A DNA stretch of 64,000 nucleotides from the NCBI GenBank assembly GCA_002118135.1, contig BDIU01000040.1:62001-126000 (forward strand). Direction: 5' to 3'. The DNA is from Trebouxia sp. TZW2008 (taxonomy: Eukaryota > Chlorophyta > Trebouxiophyceae > Trebouxiales > Trebouxiaceae). Positions 1 through 9,742 of the stretch are shown piece by piece (position 1 is the first letter of the stretch; every line of letters begins with the position of its first letter). The notes below the pieces were generated by a model, which did no database searches, had not been told where the DNA came from, and saw nothing but the letters and a program-made list of their open reading frames with translations. The position numbers were made by a program, and so were the translations under genes.

Positions 1-140
1 GAGCTGCCATGCATTCCACCTTGCTTGACTTGCATCATTGCCACGATATTCAAAGCGACTCAAGCTCATGTCAACTGACTGTTGAGATGCATGTGATGTA
101 CTGACACATACTAAGAACACATCATGATCATTTTGTGCAG

Positions 141-1156
141 GCATGATGTTCAGGAAAGAACCCTTCTTCTATGGCCATGACAATTACGATCAATTGGTCA
201 AAATTGCCAAGGTGGTGCCCTGACATTGTGTGAAGTTGTGACCTATATTGACCTAAACTTGGGCCGGTCTACTCTGGTTGGCAGCCACAAGACGCATCAT
301 GTATTTGACTTTAGCTCAACATTCAGCGTTTGATTAGCTGTGGCTTCTCAGCAAGATACTCTCACTCTCAGACAGATTCACTTTATTGCAGTGGGTCATG
401 CTTTTCTCAAGGTGTCGATGCAACATTTGTTGAATGAGCGGCAGTGTTACTGTTTGCAGCAATGCACAGTGTGCAAACACATCTGGTGGGCCTTTGTGAC
501 CTGAGCAATGCTGACACGTCTTGGGTGGAATCAAACCACAGTCATGCAGTTCGAATTCAGTCAGTTTGCACAAACATTGTCATCAAAGCTGCATCACTCC
601 GCCTGACCACAATGCGTCTTGAACAGGTCCTGGGGACAGATGAACTGTACAACTATCTGAGCAAGTATGGCATAGAGCTGGACCCTCAACTTGAGGGTTT
701 GGTAGGCCGGCATGCCAGGCGACCCTGGAACAAGTTCACAAATGCAGAAAACTCCCATCTGGTCACTCCTGAGGGCATGGACTTTCTGGACAAGCTCCTC
801 AAATTTGACCATCAGGTATTCATTGTCCATAGTTATTTTGTAAGCTACGCTGCTTATTTACTTGCCAGGCCTGAGTCATTGCCTGCTTTCATTGATTCGA
901 TGCGCAGCTCTGAGGCATGCGCTTTTCAAGCATAAGTTGCAAGCCATTTTGCATGATGCAAGATGCTAGATGCTGTTTTGAGCATGTTCAGCGTCAGTGC
1001 ACAGAGGGAATGCTTGACGATGTTTCGGATTTATAGGTTAGGGTTTAACCAAATACATATGTGTGTGTATTGCAGGATCGCTTGACAGCGCAAGAGGCCA
1101 TGGCGCATCCCTTCTTTGCCCCTGTCAGACAGGCAGCTGCTGCCTCTTCTCCTTAG
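141..1156 (+). CDS. Casein kinase 2 catalytic subunit alpha, C-terminal part (5' end outside window)
   Basis: This is the C-terminal lobe of the Ser/Thr kinase CK2 alpha, an acidophilic housekeeping kinase of nucleus and cytosol. Three exons can be placed: 141-211, 627-815 and 1076-1156. They join in phase, with acceptors at tgcag and donors gtggtg and gtattc. The encoded stretch has the family hallmarks in order: [40 protein letters not shown], the GRHARRPW motif and the closing [14 protein letters not shown]. It ends in a short Ala/Ser tail, as in plant enzymes. The catalytic loop and P-loop exons lie left of the window. The identification rests on near-complete agreement with remembered CK2 alpha sequences. 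The intron at 816-1075 contains a telobox-like ttagggttt at about 1038. Confidence 0.95.
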
Positions 1157-2821
1157 GCCAGTCACTCCCCTGCCATAGTTCCTTTACACATGTCAGCCAG
1201 AAAAAACAAAAGCCTACTCTGTTAGGCGCCATAGTCTGCCACTTTCCATTGCTTCGGCGGCCTCCTTGACCTGAAGTCAGTCAGAACACCCCTGCCAAGA
1301 GTCAGTCACCTTCAATGCTATGAAAGCCTGTTTGCTCTGAGGCGCGTCAGAGCGCCTGTGCCAGACGTCAGCCAAGCTTCAGTGCTATGACAGCCTCTGT
1401 GTCCTGAATTTAGTCAGAGTCTCTCTGCTAGCCCAAAAGGCCAATTGAGTCTTGACGCATCAGCACCAACTGAGTCAGCCTGGGCCTAGTTCTAGTCATG
1501 AGCTACACAGCCTTTGTTTTCTCTTTTACATTGAGCCTGCTGAGGCGTAGCTTTGTCACGAGCACATTCTCTGATTTCAGCGGCTCTGAGGTTGTGAACA
1601 TGCACATAACAGCAAGCAGTAGCAGCTGCAAGGCCCCTGGTGTAGCTGCTGCTACAGCAGCACTTCATCCTAGCTAGTCTGCATATGCCAGTTGCTAGTG
1701 CCATTGGAGCCTTCAACTTCTTTTTGCTTTGCCTTGCATGTGTGTGCAATGGTGCTGGTGGTCGGAGCTCAGTTGGTTTTGCATTTCAGGCCATTACCTG
1801 TGAGCCAGTGTTTCATCTAACATTTCTGTTCAGCTGATGTCCTGTGTGCTTTGTGATCATGTTGACGTACCCTTTTTGCATTTGATGTTAATCATTACCT
1901 CCAAAAGCCGATGCACTGCGCAAGATAATGGTGCAGCGTTGGTGGCCGACCTGGCAGCAACTGAACAGCACTTCGACATGTGCAGCAGTTTCTAATTCCA
2001 GTACTGTACTGCCTGAAATACCAGTGATATCTCATTACCAAAGAGGACTGATCGAGGAATTGTGTCAAGCCTCAATGGTTCAGCATGAACACTGATACTG
2101 TAGACTCCCAGATGGCACAGATCTAAACACGTCACACACCACTCTCATCCTGAAATACCAGGCACAATGAAATCAGTGGAGTATTTGTAAGGCAGCACTT
2201 GAGGACTAAACGGCCTAAGACAGGGACTTGTGGACCAACAGACATCTATTCCAGGTGTACATTTGACTTCCCACAAATGGTTTCCAGCACTGTTTGCAAG
2301 TGTATCTGTCTAGAGCAGCACAGAAGTTGGCATATCGCCATAAAAGTATCACATGAACAGGCATCCATCCATAAAAGTGAATGCCAAAAGTGTTGCTGAA
2401 CATTCCTTCAGTGCACAGTTTCCACTTTGACCAAAACTGGTAGGAAAAGACGAGATTGCTCAAAAAAGAAAAGACCTTTTTCAGCAAAATCAGGGAGTCA
2501 GGCCAGCACAAAGAGCTGATCATAACTATCGCGCCTTTCAAGGCAACAGCCCTAGCTTTGTGTCTGCATATCAAGAACAGCAAACACTGCAGGAAGCACT
2601 GCATTCCTGCCTGCGTTGATAGTGATGATGGGCACAGCCCAGCAATCTACCTAATCTAACTAGTACTGCTTAGAATTTGAATTCGCTTCACAGCATGCAT
2701 CTCATGATAGGAGCCTGCCGCCATGACACATACATCTGTAGTTCTTCTGTCATGCCATGTATCTGTACCTCAGCACGAACACCACACCATCACTAATCAC
2801 TGTACTGTATCTAAGCCATTA
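1157..2821. other. Convergent intergenic region / 3' UTRs with a weak degenerate repeat
   Basis: This stretch lies between the stop codons of CK2 alpha (+) and the cyclin (-). I see no convincing coding region. From about 1270 to 1430 a segment of roughly 75-80 bp with the wording 'cctgcca..gtcag..ttcaatgctatga.agcctg' recurs two or three times in decayed form. The remainder looks like 3' UTR and spacer. Confidence 0.5.
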
Positions 2822-5800
2822 CTAAGCCGCTACTGGTCGCGGTACTGACTGGTACACTTGCTCTGGTAGTTGACTGTGAGGCGTCAGCATGCCAACAAAG
2901 TGCCACTTTGGGCAGCGGTACTTGTCCTTGACTGCCAGGAACGGACTGCCAGCATCACTTGCTTCAAAAGCTCTATGCTGAAGGTCTAGTAGCTCCTCCA
3001 TACAACAGCCCAACAGCTGAGGAGTGTACCCTGACAATCGCTGCAAGTGCGCTGCTGCTGTGTACGTGTTGCTGTAAGACTGTGCTAGCAATGTTGCTGC
3101 TGCTGCCACTACTGATGGAGGAAAGTTCAGCACTGCATACTCCAGCAGACCCAGTTCCTGCAAAGACATCAATGGAGATAAGGCAATAGCAGTACATGTC
3201 AAGGACTGTGTGAAAATATTGACTGTTGGGCTGTGCAAGCAGGGATGCTGTTGCTGCCTCGACCGCGGGAGGCAAGTTCAGCACTGCATACTCCAGCAGA
3301 CCCAGTTCCTGCCAAGAAGCAAATGGAGGTAATGCTATAGCAGAAGGATACGTCAAGGACTGTGTCAAGATAGCGACCATAGGACTGTGCAAGCAGGACT
3401 GTGTTAGCAATGTTGCAGCTGCTGTCAATACTGAAGGGGGGCAGCTCAGCACTGCATACTCCAACAGGCCCAATTCCTGCAAACACACTAACAAGTGCCA
3501 GGTCATTCTGGGTGTGTACAACTCAAAACTGTGCAAGTAGAGAGTTCCTGCTGCTGTCACCACTTCTGAGGAGGGCAAGTTAAGCACTGCATACTCCAAC
3601 AGAGCTAGTTCCTGCAAAAACAAGGGTGATGCCACAGCAGCAGATTCATGGTGTTGAACACAGGACTGTACAAGCACGACTGCTGCTGCTGCTGTTACTG
3701 ATGGAGGGTGACTCTGCACGGCATACATTCATCTCTGTAAACAATGGCATTGCAGGGAGTTCTCACTGTCAGATATGAAGCAGGGGGAAGGCGATTTGGC
3801 GGCAAACCAATCCCTTGTTGGAGCACAGACAGGAAGGTGGGTTTGTTGATGCAAAAGCCCAGAGACTGCAGCACTGTGAACTCCATTTCAACAGAACAAA
3901 AATGCAAGAATACAAAGCGTGGCGGAGGTCTTGCCGTCAGGTATGGAGCAAGGGCAAGGCTCTTTGACGGCAGACTAACTCCTTGTTGGAACACAGACAG
4001 GAAGGTGCAGGAGGTAGGTGCATTGACACGAAAGCGCATGAACCGCAGCACTGTGGACTCCATCTTCAGCAGAATAAATTTGCAAGATTGCAAACAGCGA
4101 TGTTGCAGGGGGTATGGACCCCTGACTCACCGTGAGGTATGAAGCCAGGGCAAGGCTCTTTGGCGGTAGTCCAATCCCTTGCTGGAAGACAGACAGGAAG
4201 GTACAGGACGTGGGTGCATTGATGCGAAAGCCCAGGGACTGCAGCACTGTAGACTCCATCTTCAGCAAATCTGCTGCCAGGAAGCAGTTGTCTGCAATGC
4301 TGGTGAAGTCCTGCACTGATGGATGGCGCTCCTCTTCATGTTTTGAGGCCACCAGCATGCAAGCCACACTGATCAGCTGCAGATTGCTCCTTGGCACAGC
4401 CTGCATTACAGGTACATTACATTCAGCATTTGTTGTGAAGCAGTTGTCTGCAATGCTGGTGAAGTCCTGTACTGATGGACGGCGTTCGTCTTCATGTTTT
4501 GAGGCCATCAGCGTGCAGGCCACGCTGATAAGGTGCAAGTTGCTTGTTGGCACTGCCTGTGTGAAAGTCACGACGCATTCAGCACTTATCATTAGACCTT
4601 TTGACATAGCAAGTGTCTGCAACGCTGGTGAAGTCCTGTACTGACGGATGACATTCTTCTTCCAGGATTAAGGTATCCTGATGCAGCTCATACTCAGCAG
4701 CCAGGAGACTTCTAATGCAGGCAGTGCGCCTATTGGTGAGGCAGCAAGGTACGGCAGCACACGCCTGAGCAACGCTGAGGAAACTGTCCAGCAAGGCTGC
4801 CGCCAAGAACAAGGTATCCTAATGTAGCTCATACTCAGCAATGCACAGCAGTCAACAGCAATACCCAACCGAAACAGCAGAACATACCTGAGCAACACTG
4901 AGGAACCTGTCCAGCAAGGCAGCAGCCAGGAACAGTGTGTCCTGATGCAGCTCATACTCAGCAGCCACCTCCACTAGCCAGCTCACCACAATCATGCGCA
5001 TGTTCTGGTCAATGTAGTTCTTGGGTTGGTGGTCTGCGCTGTGATTCTGCATGTAGTCAGGATCTGCCAGCAGAGCCAACTCTGTGACATACAGATTCCT
5101 GCAGTCAAAACACATGCATTAGGGTTGCCTGAAATGTGCATGGCAACATGTGTTGTCCAGATCTGAAGTCAGATAGGCTGTGTGCTGTCTGTGTCCAGAT
5201 TAGCTGAGTAGCAAGGCATGTGACATACAAATCTCTGCAGCAGCAGCATGTACATGAGAATCACAGCGCTCTTGATGAATACGCAACCCAGCTGCACAGC
5301 CGTGCACAAGTGCCCTGCTAGCCCACCAGCATGCTGTGCCTGGCTTGCATGCATCAGTCTTTGCTCTTGACTCTTGTATTCATCAAGGCCGTGCGCTCTC
5401 TTTGCTAAGGTCAGCAGTGCAGCAATGCATGGCAGAAGGCCGGCGCCTCAGAGCTCTCAGCATGCAGCGCTTTGCAAGACGGTCTCGACTGTGCACACAG
5501 CACAAGCAGCATGATCTGTGCAGCGGTGTGCAAGTTGCATCAAGTCAAAGTGCAAGTCAGCATGGTCACTGCAAATCAGCTGATTATTGCTGAGCTGCTT
5601 TTACTGACAGAGGCTCTGGTTGTGACAATTAATAACATAGACTTAATTTTTCTTTCTGTTCTCACTTGAACAGCTGTTTCAGGGCTGCTTTATCCGTATT
5701 GGCAGAGTGTGCACAAGATGTGGAACACACCGGCAGCATGATGACAGCAAATTACCTGATCATCTCCTTGAGGACTGTTTCGTCTTCATTGGCAGAGTGT

Positions 5801-6628
5801 GTAGAAGGTGAGCGGGGAGCAGGGGCTGACTTGGTACGATGCAGCTGCACTGCTTCTGCTTGATCCCAAGAGCGCCTGCTGTGCTGTGGTGGGGGTTGTA
5901 GAGGCTGCCTGTCTTGGAAGACATCAGATTCACCGCAGCAAAGATCTGCAAAGGAGGTGGAGGAGTGGCCTGAGGCTAGCAGGTCATCTGACAGGCTTTG
6001 GGAGTCTTGCTGACGGCACTCAGCCTGCCCGCACTCGCTGGAGAAGCGTGTTCTGAGACGAGCTAGGACTGGCGATTGGCCCCAGGCGTAATCGTCCTGC
6101 TGGCTGTCGCTTAGCTCCTACAGGTGTTTGAGCCAACGATACGACCGCTTTCAAAGGGTGCTTATTGCATGACGAGCGTGTCAAGCCTCACCTTCGCCCG
6201 TTTTGTGGGTGTGTCTTCCTCGTCAATGTTGATGTCAAAGCTGCGCTGCAGATTGCCAAGAACAAAAAGTCAGAGTCAGAAATTGAGCGAAGCCTGGCTC
6301 CCTCCGTGAGCACGCATATGGCTAGTGGGCAAAGCTGCACGGCATACGGCCGCTGCAAGCATACCTTGGACCCTTGCGAACTTGCACGCATCGTTGTCTG
6401 AACAGCGCCGTGCGGGGCTGCTTGTGCATGTGCCATCGATCGAGTCAACGTGCCTGCTGTGCTGCTGCCGCTGGCAGACCTATCGAAGGAGCCATGCTTG
6501 CAGGCTGCATGGGCTACCGGGATTGTGTCGCAGGATATGGACGAAGCTTGAGTGCCGGACATCGCCAAGTCAAGCTCCTCAAGTCTGTTCACTTTGTCAG
6601 TGATAGTCTCGACTGGAGCGTGGTACAT
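2822..6628 (-). CDS. A/B-type mitotic cyclin with six exons
   Basis: This is the regulatory partner of a cyclin-dependent kinase, acting in the nucleus. The exons on the minus strand are 6628-6365, 6245-6192, 6117-5756, 5098-4888, 4400-4131 and 3157-2822, giving about 498 aa. An internal ATG at 6562 would give a protein 22 aa shorter. The N-terminal third is low-complexity and polar. The cyclin box begins at NLYVTELALLADPDYM and continues with MRMIVVSWLVEVAAEYELH, LLDRFLSV and MLVASKHEEE (the Lys/Glu pair that contacts the kinase). LLKMESTVLQSLGFRIN follows. The C-terminal fold contains ELGLLEYAVLNFPPSVVAAA and LSGYTPQLL. All splice phases agree. The MRAIL-type patch is altered (MRMIV, then SW where DW is usual). 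The introns are packed with partial exon copies, listed separately. A-type is my best guess; B-type is possible. Confidence 0.88.
3158..3730 (-). repeat. Upstream partial copies of cyclin exon 6 (acceptor plus 5' part)
   Basis: The first ~30 codons of the true last exon (start 3157) recur with homologous starts near 3308, 3476 and 3611. A worn trace lies near 3725. Each copy reads ELGLLEYAVL-like on the minus strand, for example LQELGLLEYAVLSCPPSVL and ELALLEYAVLNLPSSEV. The spacing is about 151, 168 and 135 bp. All copies lack the exon's C-terminal part, so only the 3157-2822 version can end the protein. Confidence 0.85.
3744..4130 (-). repeat. Downstream partial copies of cyclin exon 5 (3' part plus donor)
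   Basis: Two decayed copies of the exon's 3' half lie downstream, at about 4090-3935 and 3900-3768. They read LLKMESTVLRFMRFRVNAPT and EMEFTVLQSLGFCIN. The true exon reads LLKMESTVLQSLGFRINAPT. The donor of the true exon is gtgagt. In the copies the equivalent position reads gcaaga and gtgaga. Confidence 0.85.
4425..4665 (-). repeat. Upstream partial copies of cyclin exon 5 (5' part)
   Basis: The 5' half of exon 5 (true exon 4400-4131) recurs at about 4560-4432, reading SNLHLISVACTLMASKHEDE and PSVQDFTSIADNCF. A shorter copy at about 4665-4605 reads HPSVQDFTSVADTC. Neither continues into the LLKMEST part. The spacing is about 157 and 172 bp. Confidence 0.85.
4666..4887 (-). repeat. Downstream partial copies of cyclin exon 4 (3' part)
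   Basis: Behind the true exon (5098-4888) lie two copies of its end. One at about 4845-4745 reads AEYELH, then a stop codon (CAG to TAG), then DTLFLAAALLDSFLSVAQ. One at about 4710-4666 reads AAEYELHQDTL and is fused directly to the exon 5 fragment EEECHPSVQDFTS. The fusion shows that two neighbouring exon-copy series have met. Confidence 0.85.
5200..5735 (-). repeat. Weak copies of cyclin exon 4 start and exon 3 end inside intron 3
   Basis: Near 5205-5250 the acceptor and first codons of exon 4 recur in worn form (ctgcag then a LYVT-like reading). Near 5690-5735 the end of exon 3 recurs: ttggcagagtgtg on the plus strand, compared with 5780-5805 in the true exon. The rest of the intron (5099-5755) shows nothing else I recognise. 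Confidence 0.5.
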
Positions 6629-7390
6629 AGTGAGCGGGGATAGCGGTCACAGCAGTTAGCGCAAGAGAGGCATGAAGCGATACGGAAGAAAAATAGCAAG
6701 TACACAGCTCATATGCGTATTGCCGGGCCGGCTGCATTCACGAGCGGGGTCAGTACTGTCAATGCACTGCGCGCCCAAGTTTTCGCTAGTCAAGTCCAGT
6801 CAACGGTGTGATTTCAGATTTAAATTGGACCAAAAAAGTGGAAATCGAATATCAAAGCAGGATCAAGTTTTAGGGCTTCGCCTTCATGTCATGATCGTAA
6901 CAACCCTAAATTTATTTGATGGTGCTGCTCCGAAGCCAGTCTCAGGAAGGCTTCACAGCTTCACAAAACAGTAAGCGATCGATCGCGTTCGAACAGGCAC
7001 AGCATACAGTGTTGTCAAACTGCTTGTTATCGCAACGCTGACGTTTTGCTTCTCGAGCAGTCTTGACCTCAGCTGGGACTTGCAACACAAGTGCAGCTGC
7101 TAACGATACCCAGTTGATCACTGTTCTTGGCCGGCTGATACCTCCTGCCGTGGGGTGTTTTGGGGTTCTGAAGGTCTTTGAATTCCATCGAAATCAATCT
7201 CATACACGGCAAACGCAGACTTGTGTGAGTATGAGCCTCACACGGGCACTGACCCCAAGCAACCATCTTGCTGTAAAGTTCACCAGGACTCAGCAGGCAA
7301 AGCTCTTCTCTCAGCTCAGTCAGTTGCTTGTAATGACTCGAGACTTCTGCGCTTGCATATCACAAATTTGGCCGACATCATTACACAATC
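6629..7390. promoter_or_regulatory. Divergent intergenic region between the cyclin (-) and DCC (+) genes
   Basis: About 760 bp separate the two start codons, so both promoters must lie here. I cannot pick out a convincing TATA box or operator. Short ORFs in the region have no recognisable family. Confidence 0.45.
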
Positions 7391-8738
7391 ATGCAGAATT
7401 TGACCAGGACTTTGGCTAGATCTGTCTGCTCAAAACCTGCAGCTACTGCTCTTTACAGCAGGAAAGCTTCATGCCTGCGTAGTCAGAGGCATGCAAGCTT
7501 GCAGTCATCAATAAGCAACCACCCACTATGCATACAAGCTCGGCGGCATGCATCTCATCTTTGCCATGCCGCAAATGTCTCAGGTGATCGTAGTCTGCTC
7601 ATCATCCTTGTCTTATGCCAAGCATGTCGCTGTCCATTGCATCTCACCACAAGTTGAAGTCCACTTTGCGGTGCAAAGCTTTGGAGTCTATTTGCATTGC
7701 AGCATCAGTTGCCACCGTCATAAGTGATGATTAGATTGGTGTGCAAGTCCTTGGCCAATGCTGCCAAAGGCTCACAGACGGCATGTACTCCATGTTATCA
7801 CAATGCTGTCATGTATTGTGGTAGAAAAGTGTACCATTTAGCTTGCATGAACAGCATGCAGGCCAGGCCAATGACCAGTGGGAGATCAAGATGCTGTATG
7901 ATGGGGATTGCCCCTTGTGCATGCGGGAGGTCAACATGCTGAAGAAGCGGGACCAGGATCAACACAAAATTGGCTTTGTTGATATCTCGTCTCCTGAGTA
8001 CTCTGCAGAAGACAATGCAGGCATCAGCTATGAGCAGGTGAGTCATGCTGTAAAAGGTCCTTTCAGCATCAAGAGTTTTCTTTCATGTTTTCAGTGTGTC
8101 GCTGCAGCATGATTTCAAGGACCCACTGGCCTGCTGATTAGACCTCAGACATGTCAGCAGAAAAGCTTTACGGTGTCAGTGTGATGTGCAGGCTATGGGA
8201 ACAATTCATGGCATTCTGCCTGGCGACAAAGTCATCACAAACGTGGACGTGTTCAGGAAATTGTATGAGGTCGTGGGCCTGGGTTGGGTATATGCCATCA
8301 CACGATATGGTCCAATCAACAATTTGGCAAACAAGTGAGAAGCAATATCTGCAAAACTGAATTACCCCGTCCCTTCATTCATTCAGTTCATTCATTGTGA
8401 ACGTGGGCTAGGCAGGCTCAGCAGGCCCATCTAGGTACGTACAGAAGCAATTAACTGTCTCCAACCAGTCCAATCATGTGCTCACCTAAACCATTTATAT
8501 TGGACATGGAGGGCGGAGAGGTGATTGTACACAGTTGACTGCCAAGTGTCTCTGGGCTTGCAACTGCATTTCCAAACAATAGTAGCTCTGTTTGAGGCTT
8601 ACCTCAGACTAATAATGTCCTGTGTTCTGCAGGGTCTATGGTGTTTGGGCCAAGTACAGACTTCCCATCACAGGGCGTCCAGACATTGAAACTGTATTGC
8701 GGCAAAAGAAAGAGTCTTGCAGAGGGACATCACAATGA
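7391..8738 (+). CDS. DCC-family (DUF393) thiol-disulfide oxidoreductase-like protein, organelle-targeted
   Basis: The exons are 7391-7583, 7862-8037, 8192-8334 and 8633-8738; they join in phase to 205 aa. Residues 1 to about 65 are rich in Arg, Ser and Ala with few acidic residues (MQNLTRTLARSVCSKP at the start), as expected of a plastid or mitochondrial presequence. The mature part opens with IKMLYDGDCPLCMREVNMLK, the defining DCC motif with its CxxC pair. It continues with the family's IGFVDISSPEY, VFRKLYEVVGLGWVYAITRY and KYRLPITGRP. The members are small redox-fold proteins of unsettled function; plants have chloroplast versions. The start is the first ATG in frame with the presequence. 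I infer a redox role only from the CPLC motif. Confidence 0.85.
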
Positions 8739-9742
8739 GCGGAATTTGGAAAATGACATGCCTAGATAGAAGTCTGCTATTGAAGGTAGGGAGGACGAAA
8801 GATGTTTTCTGTTTGTGTTGGCAGTTGTACCTTTACTTTTTGTACACTTTCTGATGATAATTGGGCCATGGCAGGCTGCGTGTTGCACAGGTGAAGCCGG
8901 TGCTGCAACAATTAGATAGACTGTTTTTGGGCTATTGCTTGAGAGCTTGGGAACAGGCAGCCAGATCAATGTCGATGACAGCTTTATGTCAGTACTGTGA
9001 AGATGTAGGACTTGCAAGTTCAGAGCCTAGCGTTTCTTGAACAATTCTGCGTCATCAGGAGTCACCTCCTCCTCCTGCTGACATAAGTACACAGGCCGCC
9101 TTGCAGATTTTCAACACTACATCATACAAGCTCCTTTCAACAGTGAAGGACGTATTTGAACAGACAACAATTCCTGTAATCTCAAAGTCTGGGCTCTGCA
9201 CAGGGCTGGTCAGCAGCAGGCATCACAGCTCATGAGTTGATCAGCGTAGTCTGGCATCGAATGCACAATCGCTCAAACATTGAGAAATGAACATGTTGTA
9301 AAGTTCGGCATGATGCTTGCTAGACAGCCGTTTGATTCGAGCATGCCTTGTCACTATGATGTGCTCGTAGTGTGGTGTTCTAAATGATGCTCAGGCATGA
9401 GAAGTCGCACATCGTTCTGCAAAATTTTGACCAACAAGGTCGAACCCTGCTCCAAGCAGGGCGGCATCAGCTTTTTCCGTTCTGAGAACGCGTAACGCGG
9501 AAATTGACGTGACATTGACGTCACAATGAGCGGGTGGAAAAATTGCTTGAAAATCCAAGCAAAATCCAGTTTACAATCTGAAGATTAGTAAAAAATGCAG
9601 GAATCGCAATGGGTCAAGCACTGCAGCTGTGCAAACAGAGTTGCAGGCAGTAACAGCACCTTTGCTGGTTTCGAGGGGTGCCTCCGCAGTCCGGACTCAC
9701 ACCGCTTTGGCTTGAACGCGCTGTTGCCGCAATGGCAAAGTC
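8739..9742. other. Intergenic region between the DCC and GBP genes
   Basis: About 1 kb holds the 3' UTR of the DCC gene and the promoter of the GTPase gene. I see no coding exon that I can support and no clear repeat. A short palindromic cgttctgagaacg occurs near 9478. Confidence 0.4.

Noticed and set aside
1034..1050. Telomere-like ggttagggtttaacc
   Set aside because: It is a single short occurrence in an intron, with no array, so it does not indicate a telomere.
2973..3728. A long minus-strand frame (251 codons) with five LLEYAVL repeats, looking like a repeat protein
   Set aside because: The repeats are copies of the first part of cyclin exon 6 separated by intron sequence. Only the last copy continues to the proper cyclin C-terminus.
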